From Actinomycetota bacterium (GTDB taxonomy: Bacteria; Actinomycetota; Actinomycetes; Nanopelagicales; Nanopelagicaceae), in the NCBI GenBank assembly GCA_009698845.1, contig WLPI01000004.1, forward strand, positions 1 to 39,752: 39,752 bases of DNA. The letters run 5' to 3'. The notes under the pieces were generated by a model that was not told where the DNA came from, did not search any database, and was given only the letters and a program-made list of their open reading frames with translations. Of this stretch, positions 17,106-25,975 are shown in pieces (the first letter of the stretch is position 1; each line of letters begins with the position of its first letter). Made by a program: the position numbers and the translations under genes.

Positions 17106-17112
17106 CAGCGCC

Positions 17113-20100
17113 GTGACGAATGCAAAAACGCCAGAAGTTATCAATGAGGGCTTGCTTCGTCGCGCCCTTCGCGCCGGCACAGTGATTGCTGACGGCGCTA
17201 TGGGAACAATGCTCCAGGCCGCCGACCCAATTTTGGATGACTTCCAAGGCCACGAAGGTTGCAACGAGATTCTCAACATTACCCGACCAGATTTAGTGCG
17301 TTCAGTTCACAATGCTTATCTAGCAGTCGGCGTCGATGCAATAGAGACGAATACCTTCGGTGCAAACTGGGCCAACCTCGCTGAGTACGGGATTGAAGAT
17401 CGAATTTACGAACTTGCGCATGCTGGGGGAGTTATCGCGCGAGAAGCGGCAGATGCATTTTCAACAGAAGACAAACCTCGTTTCGTTCTCGGGTCTCTAG
17501 GCCCTGGTACAAAACTTCCAAGTCTTGGACACACGACATATCAAAAATTAAAGGATGCGTATCAACTTGCCTCTGAAGGATTAGTTGATTCTGGCGCAGA
17601 TGCACTTCTTATTGAAACGACTCAAGATCTATTGCAGGCTAAAGCCGCCGTAAATGGTGCGCGCGCAGCGGTCGAAAAGTCTGGACGAGATGTACTGATA
17701 ATTGCTCAGGTGACGGTGGAAACAACCGGAACTATGCTCCTTGGCTCGGAAATCGGAGCGGCTCTTAATGCACTTGAACCGCTGGAAATAGATTTGATTG
17801 GACTTAATTGCGCAACGGGTCCGGCTGAAATGTCAGAACACTTAAGATACCTTTCAAAGAATTCGACAGTTGGTATTTCAGTGATGCCAAATGCGGGCCT
17901 ACCGATTCTAGGTAAGCATGGCGCCGAGTACCCACTTGGGCCCGAAGAGTTGGCTACGGCACTTGAAACATTCGTCAATGACTATGGAATATCACTCATT
18001 GGTGGTTGTTGTGGAACCACTCCTGAGCATTTGGCATCGGTTGTGAAGAAGCTTTCGGCGCATTCGGTTAAAGAGAGAACCATCACTCTTGAACCCGGCG
18101 CCTCATCAATCTATCAATACGTTCCATTTAGGCAAGATAAGACCTATTTGGCAATTGGCGAACGCACCAACGCGAACGGTTCCAGAGCATTTAGAGATGC
18201 ACTTGTTGCAGAAGACTGGGCGACATGTGTTGAAATCGCTCGAGATCAAATCAGAGATGGTGCGCATATGCTCGATCTTTCGGTTGATTATGTTGGACGC
18301 AACGGGGCCCGAGATATGGCAGAGATAGCATCTCGATTCGCAACTTCATCCACGCTACCAATTGTTTTAGATTCAACAGAGCCTCTCGTATTAAAAGCTG
18401 GTCTGGAAGCACTAGGTGGACGATCTGTAATCAACTCCGTTAATTACGAAGATGGTGATGGTCCAACATCTCGTTTCGCGCGAATTATGCCTTTAGTTCA
18501 GGAACATGGCGCTTCAGTTGTAGCTCTGACAATTGATGAGGAAGGACAAGCGCGTACCGCAGAATGGAAACTTCGTGTTGCGCGCCGACTCATTAAGGAT
18601 CTGACTGAAAACTGGGGTATGAAAACTGGGGATATCTTGATCGACACTCTCACCTTTCCCATCGCTACCGGACAAGAAGAGACACGACGCGACGGCCTGG
18701 AAACCATCAGTGCTATCCGCAGCCTCAAAGAAGAATTTCCAGATGTTCAAACAACTCTCGGAGTAAGCAATGTTTCCTTTGGACTCAATCCTGCTGCAAG
18801 GGTTGTTCTCAATTCAGTCTTTTTAAGTGAATGTGTATTGGCTGGCCTCGATTCCGCGATCGTGCACCCTTCTAAGATCATGCCAATGGCACGCGTTGAT
18901 GAAAAACAAAGGAAAGTTGCACTCGATTTAATTTATGACCGTCGGGAGTTCGATGGCGAGAACGTCACCTACGACCCACTCACCGAATTTCTTCAACTAT
19001 TTGAGGGCGTAGAGCTTGCTGCTTCGCGAAACATTCGAGCATCGGAGTTGGCGGCTCTTCCACTTCGAGAAAGACTCGAGCGCCGCATTATTGACGGTGA
19101 GAAAGTTGGACTCACCGACGACCTAGATGCCGCCATGTCTGAGGGAGTAACGCCTATAAATATTATTAATGACCATCTTCTAGAAGGAATGAAGGTCGTT
19201 GGTGAGCTCTTCGGTAAAGGTGAGATGCAGCTTCCATTTGTTTTACAGAGTGCTGAAGTAATGAAGTCGGCGGTTGCGTACCTTGAACCACATATGGAGA
19301 AACTAGATGATGCAGGTCGCGGCCGAATTCTTCTTGCGACGGTAAAGGGCGATGTTCACGACATTGGTAAGAATCTTGTTGACATCATCTTGTCGAATAA
19401 TGGATATCAAGTTGTCAATATCGGTATCAAGCAAACGGTTAACCAAATTATTGATGCTGCACTAGAACACAATGTAGATGCTGTTGGCATGTCAGGGTTA
19501 CTTGTGAAATCAACAGTGATCATGAAGGAGAATCTGGAAGAAATCACATCTCGTGGTCTTGATCAGAGATGGCCCGTGATCCTCGGAGGAGCCGCACTTA
19601 CTCGAGCTTATGTCGAAGATGATTTAGCGTCGATGTTTCCGGGTGAGGTGCGATACGCGCGAGACGCTTTTGAAGGTTTACGTCTTATGGATGCGATCAT
19701 GTCGGTGAAGCGCGGCGATGAAGGTGCTGCGCTACCGGCACTTCGAGAACGAAAGGTAAAGCGCGTAGAGAAAAGCTTTGAAGAGAGATTGCTCGATACA
19801 ACCAGAAGCGAAGTAGCAGCTGATATCGATATTCCTGGTGTTCCATTCTTTGGATCTCGAATCGTTAAAGGAATTCCACTGGCTGATTACGTCGGAATGC
19901 TCGATGAACGTGCACTTTTTGTTGGTCAGTGGGGGCTGAAGGGTAATCGCGGTGAATTTGAAGAGATGGCCGAATCAGAAGGCCGACCTCGACTTCGTTC
20001 CTTGCTCAATCAAGTTCAATCGCAAGGTTGGCTAGAAGCAGCAGTTGTATACGGTTACTTCCCATGCGTTTCAGAGGGGAATGATCTGATAGTTCTGCAT

Positions 20101-20625
20101 CATGAAGGTCCCCATAAAGGTCAGGAGCGAGTGCGATTTAGATTCCCTCGTCAATCGCGAGATCGTAGGCTCTGCCTTGCAGATTTCTTCGCCGCTAAAG
20201 ATTCAGGAAGAACAGATGTTGTCGCGTTTCACGTCGTCACGATGGGTAACACTGTCAGTAAGGCTGCAAACGAATTATTCGCAGCAGATAAGTATCGCGA
20301 GTACCTTGAACTTCATGGCCTTTCGGTTCAGCTCACTGAGGCACTTGCCGAGCATTGGCATGCTCGTATTCGCGAGGAGATGAAAGTCCGCGATTTAGAT
20401 GCGACCGATTTGCAGGGGATTTTAGATCAAGGTTATCGAGGCTCTAGATACTCCTTTGGTTACCCCGCCTGCCCAGACATCGAGCAACAGACACAACTGT
20501 GTGAACTCCTTGAACCCGAGAGAATCGGAGTAGAACTCTCCGAAGAGTTCCAACTTCACCCTGAACAGTCAACGTCAGCAATTATTGTGCATCACCCAGA
20601 GGCAAAGTACTTCAACGCAAATTAG
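17113..20625 (+). CDS. metH: Cobalamin-dependent methionine synthase, full length
   Basis: DGAMGTMLQAAD, GGCCGTTPEH, GERTNANGSRAFRDAL, cobalamin motif GDVHDIGKNLVDIIL, C-terminal activation domain RGSRYSFGYPACPD. Confidence 0.97.
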   Translation: MTNAKTPEVINEGLLRRALRAGTVIADGAMGTMLQAADPILDDFQGHEGCNEILNITRPDLVRSVHNAYLAVGVDAIETNTFGANWANLAEYGIEDRIYELAHAGGVIAREAADAFSTEDKPRFVLGSLGPGTKLPSLGHTTYQKLKDAYQLASEGLVDSGADALLIETTQDLLQAKAAVNGARAAVEKSGRDVLIIAQVTVETTGTMLLGSEIGAALNALEPLEIDLIGLNCATGPAEMSEHLRYLSKNSTVGISVMPNAGLPILGKHGAEYPLGPEELATALETFVNDYGISLIGGCCGTTPEHLASVVKKLSAHSVKERTITLEPGASSIYQYVPFRQDKTYLAIGERTNANGSRAFRDALVAEDWATCVEIARDQIRDGAHMLDLSVDYVGRNGARDMAEIASRFATSSTLPIVLDSTEPLVLKAGLEALGGRSVINSVNYEDGDGPTSRFARIMPLVQEHGASVVALTIDEEGQARTAEWKLRVARRLIKDLTENWGMKTGDILIDTLTFPIATGQEETRRDGLETISAIRSLKEEFPDVQTTLGVSNVSFGLNPAARVVLNSVFLSECVLAGLDSAIVHPSKIMPMARVDEKQRKVALDLIYDRREFDGENVTYDPLTEFLQLFEGVELAASRNIRASELAALPLRERLERRIIDGEKVGLTDDLDAAMSEGVTPINIINDHLLEGMKVVGELFGKGEMQLPFVLQSAEVMKSAVAYLEPHMEKLDDAGRGRILLATVKGDVHDIGKNLVDIILSNNGYQVVNIGIKQTVNQIIDAALEHNVDAVGMSGLLVKSTVIMKENLEEITSRGLDQRWPVILGGAALTRAYVEDDLASMFPGEVRYARDAFEGLRLMDAIMSVKRGDEGAALPALRERKVKRVEKSFEERLLDTTRSEVAADIDIPGVPFFGSRIVKGIPLADYVGMLDERALFVGQWGLKGNRGEFEEMAESEGRPRLRSLLNQVQSQGWLEAAVVYGYFPCVSEGNDLIVLHHEGPHKGQERVRFRFPRQSRDRRLCLADFFAAKDSGRTDVVAFHVVTMGNTVSKAANELFAADKYREYLELHGLSVQLTEALAEHWHARIREEMKVRDLDATDLQGILDQGYRGSRYSFGYPACPDIEQQTQLCELLEPERIGVELSEEFQLHPEQSTSAIIVHHPEAKYFNAN

Positions 20626-20630
20626 TTTGA

Positions 20631-21383
20631 TTAGTTATGTGCAGGGCAGATAGTTTTAAAGAAGCACCAATCGCATAATCTTGATTTCTTTGTTGGAAAA
20701 TGTTTGGTTTCGATGGCAGAGAGAATCTCTTCTCCAATGTTGAGAAGAATCTTTTCAGTGGATTTAAGTTGAACCTCTGTCGGGGAACTTTCAACAATTT
20801 TTTGATCACCAAGGTAAATCAGTTTAAGCAGTCGGGGGAGTACCCCATGATTCTGCCAATAAAGCAGCGCGTAGACTCGAAGCTGAAAGAGGGCTTTCTC
20901 TTCCCATCCAGGTTTGGGAGATTTTCCGGTTTTGTAATCCACGATTCGAACCTCACCGGTGGGAGCAATATCTACTCGGTCGACGTAGCCATGAAGGTAA
21001 ATCTCCTCAGACAAGTTCTGTTCCAAATGTAATTCTCGGAATGTGGAGTCAAAAGACTGTGGGTTCTCAAGAGTGAAGTAGCTCGAGAGTAAGGAACCAG
21101 CCCGATCCATCCACTCCTTTTCATCTAGGACCAACTGCGCTAACTCTGGTTGAGATAAGAGGTGCTCCTCCCATGCTTTAGGAAGTAAGTTCAAAGCTGT
21201 CACAATTGTGCGATCTTCGATTTTTTCTTCGAACAAATCCTCAAGAACCGAATGGATTAGTTTTCCTCGCTCTGCATCAATGCTGGGTGGTTCAGGAAGC
21301 TGGTCGATAGCGCGATATTTATAGAGTTGAGGACAGTTGTTGAAGTCGTTAATTCGACTAGGTGAGAGCCTCAACTGTTCCAT
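20631..21383 (-). CDS. RecB-like PD-(D/E)XK family exonuclease
   Basis: LSPSRINDFNNCPQLYKYRAID, GKLIHSVLEDLFE, VDRVDIAPTGEVRIVDYKTGKSP, C-terminal CDWCFFKTICPAH. Confidence 0.9.
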   Translation of the reverse strand: MEQLRLSPSRINDFNNCPQLYKYRAIDQLPEPPSIDAERGKLIHSVLEDLFEEKIEDRTIVTALNLLPKAWEEHLLSQPELAQLVLDEKEWMDRAGSLLSSYFTLENPQSFDSTFRELHLEQNLSEEIYLHGYVDRVDIAPTGEVRIVDYKTGKSPKPGWEEKALFQLRVYALLYWQNHGVLPRLLKLIYLGDQKIVESSPTEVQLKSTEKILLNIGEEILSAIETKHFPTKKSRLCDWCFFKTICPAHN

Positions 21384-21390
21384 TGGAGCG

Positions 21391-21396
21391 ACGATA
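21391..21396 (-). promoter_or_regulatory. Putative -10 (TATCGT) 7 nt before RecB-like ATG
   Basis: Minus strand TATCGT-CGCTCCA-ATG. Confidence 0.5.
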
Positions 21397-21429
21397 CCCT
21401 GACGTGCCGACAGATTTGAGTTCCTCGCC

Positions 21430-21435
21430 TAGGAT
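21430..21435 (+). promoter_or_regulatory. Putative -10 (TAGGAT) 6 nt before trmI GTG
   Basis: TAGGAT-GCGCAT-GTG. Confidence 0.55.
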
Positions 21436-21441
21436 GCGCAT

Positions 21442-22293
21442 GTGTCCAGAGATGGTTTTTTCAAAGCGGGGGATCGCGTTCAACTTACCGACCCAAAAGG
21501 AAAGCTATACACCTTCACTATTACTCCAGGTAAGGAGTGGCACACTCATAAAGGTTGGATAACCCACGATGATCTCATCGGGCTTCCTGAAGGTTCAGTC
21601 GTGAGCACCACCGCAGGCCTTAAGTTCACTGCATTTATTCCACTTCTCTCTGATTTTGTTCTCTCAATGCCTCGAGGTGCAACAATTGTGTATCCGAAAG
21701 ATGCAGCAATGATTGTTGGATTCGCTGATATATATCCAGGTGCACATGTTCTAGAAGCTGGTGTAGGCAGTGGTGCTCTCACTCTCTCATTGCTACGTGC
21801 TGTAGGTGATTCTGGAACTGTTCACTCTGTCGAGCGTCGAGAAGATTTTGCAGCCAATGCTCGATCGAATATTGAAACTTATTTTGGAGTGATACCGGAA
21901 AACTGGAAATTAGATGTTGGCTCTGTGCAAGATCAGGAATTTCCCAAGAAATTTGATCGCGTCATCTTAGACATGCTAGCTCCATGGGAATGCATTGAAA
22001 TGGCGGCGAAAGTCTTGCGACCAGGAGGCGTTTTTCTCGCCTATGTAGCAACAACTACACAGTTATCCGCCACAGCAGAGGCGCTAAAAAACGATGGTCA
22101 TTTTACGGAGCCTGAGAGTTCTGAGACTATTGTGCGTGGATGGCATCATGAAGGATTAGCTGTTCGTCCTCAGCAGCGCATGATCGGTCATACAGGTTTT
22201 CTCATTCAAAGTAGGCGAATGGCTCCGGGGGTAGAAGTTTTAGCGCGGCGTAGGCGACCGGCAAAAGGAGCTTACGGTGTCCCGGAAGAGTGA
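21442..22293 (+). CDS. trmI: tRNA (adenine-N1)-methyltransferase TrmI
   Basis: VLEAGVGSGALTLSLLRAVG, RVILDMLAPWECIEMA, RPGGVFLAYVATTTQL. Confidence 0.94.
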   Translation: MSRDGFFKAGDRVQLTDPKGKLYTFTITPGKEWHTHKGWITHDDLIGLPEGSVVSTTAGLKFTAFIPLLSDFVLSMPRGATIVYPKDAAMIVGFADIYPGAHVLEAGVGSGALTLSLLRAVGDSGTVHSVERREDFAANARSNIETYFGVIPENWKLDVGSVQDQEFPKKFDRVILDMLAPWECIEMAAKVLRPGGVFLAYVATTTQLSATAEALKNDGHFTEPESSETIVRGWHHEGLAVRPQQRMIGHTGFLIQSRRMAPGVEVLARRRRPAKGAYGVPEE

Positions 22294-23218
22294 AAGACTC
22301 GTAAATCTCACAATCGCTCTTCTTGCGACATCTCGGTGGCTCACCAAATCCGATATTTTTAAAGCTATCGATGGATATTCAGGGGATGTGCAGGCGCAGG
22401 AAAGAATGTTCGAACGAGATAAAGAGGAGCTACGAAATCTCGGTATCGAGATAGAAGTTGGGACATTTGATCCCCTTTTTGAGGATGAGGTCGGTTATCG
22501 AATTCGTCCCGAGAAGTACCAAATCAATATCAAAGAGTTGTCGAGCGTGCAGCTCTCACTTCTATCAGCTGCCGCCTTGAGCTGGAGGAGTGCCGAAGTT
22601 AAATCTCAGGCATCATCCGTTTTGCTGAAGTTAAATGCGTTAGGAATATCTTGCGATGCTGATTCTCTTAATATATTTGCTCCAGTCATTTTCAGTTCTG
22701 ATGAGAATCTAGAGAGGGTTCTAGATGCTATTGCAGCACGGAAAATGATTTCTTTTCAGTATCGGAACAGTGATTTTTCTCTTCAAGAAAGGGTTATTGA
22801 GCCTTACGGTGTTGGTACCAAGAATGGCTATTGGTACGTCGCCGGCAGGGATCTGGACAGAAAGAGCATTCGTCTTTTCAGACTTGATCGATGTGTCGCC
22901 CTGATAAAAGAGCAAGGTAAAGCAGGTTCATACGAAGTTCCAGGGGATTTTTTGATGGTTAACCATCTCTCTGCTCGGGATCGCAATCGCAGTTGTACCT
23001 TGTCAGTTCGAGTCAACCGCGGAAATGAGATACGTAAGTTCTCTGCGCTCATTGAATCTTCCGAAGATTGGGATACCCTCTTGTATTCCTACACCGAAGA
23101 TTCTGAATTGATGAGTGATCTCTTGTGGCATGGAGATGACGTCAAGGTCATCGCTCCCGTTGAAATTGTGGCTCAATACAACTCAATCTTGGCAGAGATT
23201 GCGAAGTTACATGGCTAA
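22277..23218 (+). CDS. pafB: WYL-domain transcriptional regulator PafB
   Basis: SRKSERLVNLTIALLATSRWLTKSDI, FERDKEELRNLGIEIE, VIEPYGVGTKNGYWYVAGRDLDRKSIRLFRLDR; order trmI-pafB-pafC-tatA-tatC. Confidence 0.92.
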   Translation: MSRKSERLVNLTIALLATSRWLTKSDIFKAIDGYSGDVQAQERMFERDKEELRNLGIEIEVGTFDPLFEDEVGYRIRPEKYQINIKELSSVQLSLLSAAALSWRSAEVKSQASSVLLKLNALGISCDADSLNIFAPVIFSSDENLERVLDAIAARKMISFQYRNSDFSLQERVIEPYGVGTKNGYWYVAGRDLDRKSIRLFRLDRCVALIKEQGKAGSYEVPGDFLMVNHLSARDRNRSCTLSVRVNRGNEIRKFSALIESSEDWDTLLYSYTEDSELMSDLLWHGDDVKVIAPVEIVAQYNSILAEIAKLHG

Positions 23219-24107
23219 GAGCACCAATCCCATACAGAAGGCGTCACGCCTACTTGATCTCGTTCCATTTCTTTACTCGCATCAAGGAATTTCCATAGCC
23301 GATTTAGCAAGGAATTTTGAGGTTACTGAATCCGAGATATTGTCAGACCTCAACACGCTCTGGATGTGCGGAGAATCCCGATTTGATTTGGTGGATCTTG
23401 AATTTGAATCCGGCTTTGTGACTATTCGTAATGCAGATGCTCTCAATCGGGTGCGTTCGCTATCTACTCAAGAGACTATGACGATCCTGTTCGGGCTTGA
23501 TATGTTGAGGGACGATTTAATTCACAATCGTCCAGATCTTGTACACGATATTGACGGTTTGCGAAACCTTCTCAATCAGAAAATGACGATGGCTATTTCT
23601 GCTACGCCTGCGTATGATCCTAGAGTTAAACAGGTAATTGACATTGCGGTACAAACTCGTAAAGCTCTTGAGATCGTCTACCGATCTATCTCACACGATG
23701 AACTTAGCCAGAGAACTGTTGACCCTGTTGAAGTTTTCTACCGTGACAATAAACTTTTCTTGCTTGCCTTTTGTCATAGTTCGCAATCACGTCGTACTTT
23801 TCGGATAGACCGCATTGAAAAAGTGGTTCTTTCACAAGAGGAAATCTCAGGAGGTTCCGTCAGCAGCAATATTGACGAGAAGTTCTCTGTCCGAATCCGG
23901 GTTCATCGCAATCTCAGGCGTGTCCAAGAGGTTTTTGGTGAGCTCGTCGATAGCCCCGACGAAAGCTTTCAGATTTCCATCTTCAATAAGCAATGGTTCT
24001 TTAGGCAAGTATTGGCTGCGGCCGGGGATGTGGAGATTCTTGAACCCTCAGCATGGCGCAAGGAGATTCAGGGGGCCGTGGGGCAGCTTCAATCTGCCTC
24101 TCGCTGA
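23211..24107 (+). CDS. pafC: WYL-domain transcriptional regulator PafC
   Basis: ASRLLDLVPFLYSHQGISIADLARNFEVTESEILSDLNTLWMCG, WYL-like RTFRIDRIEKVVL. The ORF track starts at 23115; ATG 23211 fits homology. Confidence 0.92.
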   Translation: MAKSTNPIQKASRLLDLVPFLYSHQGISIADLARNFEVTESEILSDLNTLWMCGESRFDLVDLEFESGFVTIRNADALNRVRSLSTQETMTILFGLDMLRDDLIHNRPDLVHDIDGLRNLLNQKMTMAISATPAYDPRVKQVIDIAVQTRKALEIVYRSISHDELSQRTVDPVEVFYRDNKLFLLAFCHSSQSRRTFRIDRIEKVVLSQEEISGGSVSSNIDEKFSVRIRVHRNLRRVQEVFGELVDSPDESFQISIFNKQWFFRQVLAAAGDVEILEPSAWRKEIQGAVGQLQSASR

Positions 24108-24123
24108 ATTTCAAGTAGTGGGG

Positions 24124-24129
24124 TAGCCT
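24124..24129 (+). promoter_or_regulatory. Putative -10 (TAGCCT) 6 nt before tatA ATG
   Basis: TAGCCT-TGCGCT-ATG. Confidence 0.55.
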
Positions 24130-24135
24130 TGCGCT

Positions 24136-24327
24136 ATGTTTTTACGCGAACCTAGCCACATCCTCATCCTTCTCATTGTCGTCCTCGTGCTGTTCGGTGC
24201 TAAGCGACTTCCAGATTCCGCGCGCTCACTAGGTAAATCTATGAAGATTTTCAAGAGTGAGATGAAGGACTTGAAGGAAGACGGCAAGCAGCCTGAAAAT
24301 AAAGATAAAGAGACCGAAGAAAAGTAA
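24136..24327 (+). CDS. tatA: Sec-independent translocase subunit TatA
   Basis: [35 protein letters not shown]. Confidence 0.95.
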   Translation: MFLREPSHILILLIVVLVLFGAKRLPDSARSLGKSMKIFKSEMKDLKEDGKQPENKDKETEEK

Positions 24328-24332
24328 ATTCT

Positions 24333-25109
24333 ATGTCGGCCACCAATGGCGGTCGCATGCCGCTCCTCGATCATTTACGAGAGCTTCGCAGTCGTGTCTT
24401 TAAGTCTGTAATCATTATTGCTTTCGGTACCTGCATCGGTTGGTTCTTCTATAACGAGATCATCACTCATCTAGCTAAACCGGTGTGCGATTTGAAGGCT
24501 GCTCAGCTTGCAGGAGCAGATAACTGTGGAGCTTTGTATATCAGCGGCGTTCTCGGTCCACTGAATTTGCAAATTAAAGTTGCATTACTCAGTGGCATAA
24601 TTCTGATGGCTCCACTTTGGTTGTATCAGTTGTGGGCATTCATCGCTCCTGCGCTTCATCGTAAAGAGAAGCGAAATTCGATTCTTTTCATTTCCGCGGC
24701 TACGCCATTCTTTGCAGGGGGAGCGTTCCTGGGATACACAATCCTGCCGATAGCTATTCGCGTTCTTTTTGGTTTCACACCATCCTCTTTGGAAAACCTG
24801 GTTCGCTTTGATGACTATTTGGATTTCGTTATGAGAGCCATTCTGCTGTTCGGAATCGCATTCGAACTGCCCGTATTTCTCATCACTTTCAATCTCATTG
24901 GGTTCCTTTCAGGGAAGACAATTCTAAAACCTTGGAGAATCTGGGTTTTCTCCATAACACTTTTCGTAGCAAGTTTTTCCCCATCTGCGGATCCACTCTC
25001 AATGCTCGCACTCGCACTTCCACTTATTGCGCTTTACTTTCTTTCAGGCATTTTTGCGCTTTTCAACGATAAGCGCAGAGATAAAAAAGCGATGCAACAA
25101 GAGCTCTAA
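24333..25109 (+). CDS. tatC: Sec-independent translocase subunit TatC
   Basis: GRMPLLDHLRELRSRVFKSV, LYQLWAFIAPALHRKEKR, FGIAFELPVFL, FSPSADPLSMLALALPL. Confidence 0.96.
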   Translation: MSATNGGRMPLLDHLRELRSRVFKSVIIIAFGTCIGWFFYNEIITHLAKPVCDLKAAQLAGADNCGALYISGVLGPLNLQIKVALLSGIILMAPLWLYQLWAFIAPALHRKEKRNSILFISAATPFFAGGAFLGYTILPIAIRVLFGFTPSSLENLVRFDDYLDFVMRAILLFGIAFELPVFLITFNLIGFLSGKTILKPWRIWVFSITLFVASFSPSADPLSMLALALPLIALYFLSGIFALFNDKRRDKKAMQQEL

Positions 25110-25975
25110 TGTGGCTTGTAGCAATAAATCCAGCCTCGGGTCATGGGCAAGGTGCAATTTTTGCTGAAAGGGTCATCAACTTCCTCACTGCGCAGGCAAT
25201 CTCATATCAAGTTTTCTCCGGCTCATCGGCCGATGAACTCCAGCGAGACCTCGAAACTTTCCTAGACACTCGAGAGTGTGAAGGCATAATTTCTGTAGGA
25301 GGGGATGGATTAGCACATTTGGTTTTACAGGTAGCAGTTTCAAGACGCATACCCTTTGCAGTGATTCCAGCGGGTACAGGAAACGACATCGTACGTTCAC
25401 TTGGTTTCTCACTCACAGATATTGAGGGTTATCTTCGAAAAGTAATCAAGGACAAACCATCAGAAATAGATCTAGGTAATGTTGATTCTGAATGGTTCGC
25501 TGCAATTCTCTCGACCGGTTTTGATTCAGTTGTTAATGAGCGAGCAAATTCTTTGAGGTGGCCACGAGGACCCCAGAGGTATAACGTTTCGATAGCGCTG
25601 GAACTACCAAGCTTCACAGCCATTGACTACCAGATCACAACGGATACAGAGTCCTTTACGACTAAAGCTATGTTGATTGCAATTGGAAACGGGCGCTCTT
25701 ACGGGGGAGGCATGCTCGTCTGCCCACAAGCAAATATGCATGATGGATTATTCGATGTGATGATTCTTGAACCCGTAAGCAAACTCGAATTCATAAAGGT
25801 ATTTCCTAAGGTTTACTCAGGTTCACACATCACTCATCCGGCAGTAAGAACGTTACGGACTAAGCGGATTTCTTTGTCGGCTGATGCTATTGCCTATGCA
25901 GATGGCGAAAGAATCGGTCCTGCTCCAATTTCAGCAGAGTGCGTGCCCTCAGCTGGACTAACATGGACTCTATGA
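25109..25975 (+). CDS. Diacylglycerol kinase family lipid kinase
   Basis: INPASGHGQGAIFAERV, GGDGLAHLVLQVA, VIPAGTGNDIVRSLG. Confidence 0.92.
   Translation: MWLVAINPASGHGQGAIFAERVINFLTAQAISYQVFSGSSADELQRDLETFLDTRECEGIISVGGDGLAHLVLQVAVSRRIPFAVIPAGTGNDIVRSLGFSLTDIEGYLRKVIKDKPSEIDLGNVDSEWFAAILSTGFDSVVNERANSLRWPRGPQRYNVSIALELPSFTAIDYQITTDTESFTTKAMLIAIGNGRSYGGGMLVCPQANMHDGLFDVMILEPVSKLEFIKVFPKVYSGSHITHPAVRTLRTKRISLSADAIAYADGERIGPAPISAECVPSAGLTWTL

Noticed and set aside
23115-23210. Upstream extension of pafC
   Set aside because: Overlaps the end of pafB out of frame; PafC homology begins at ATG 23211.
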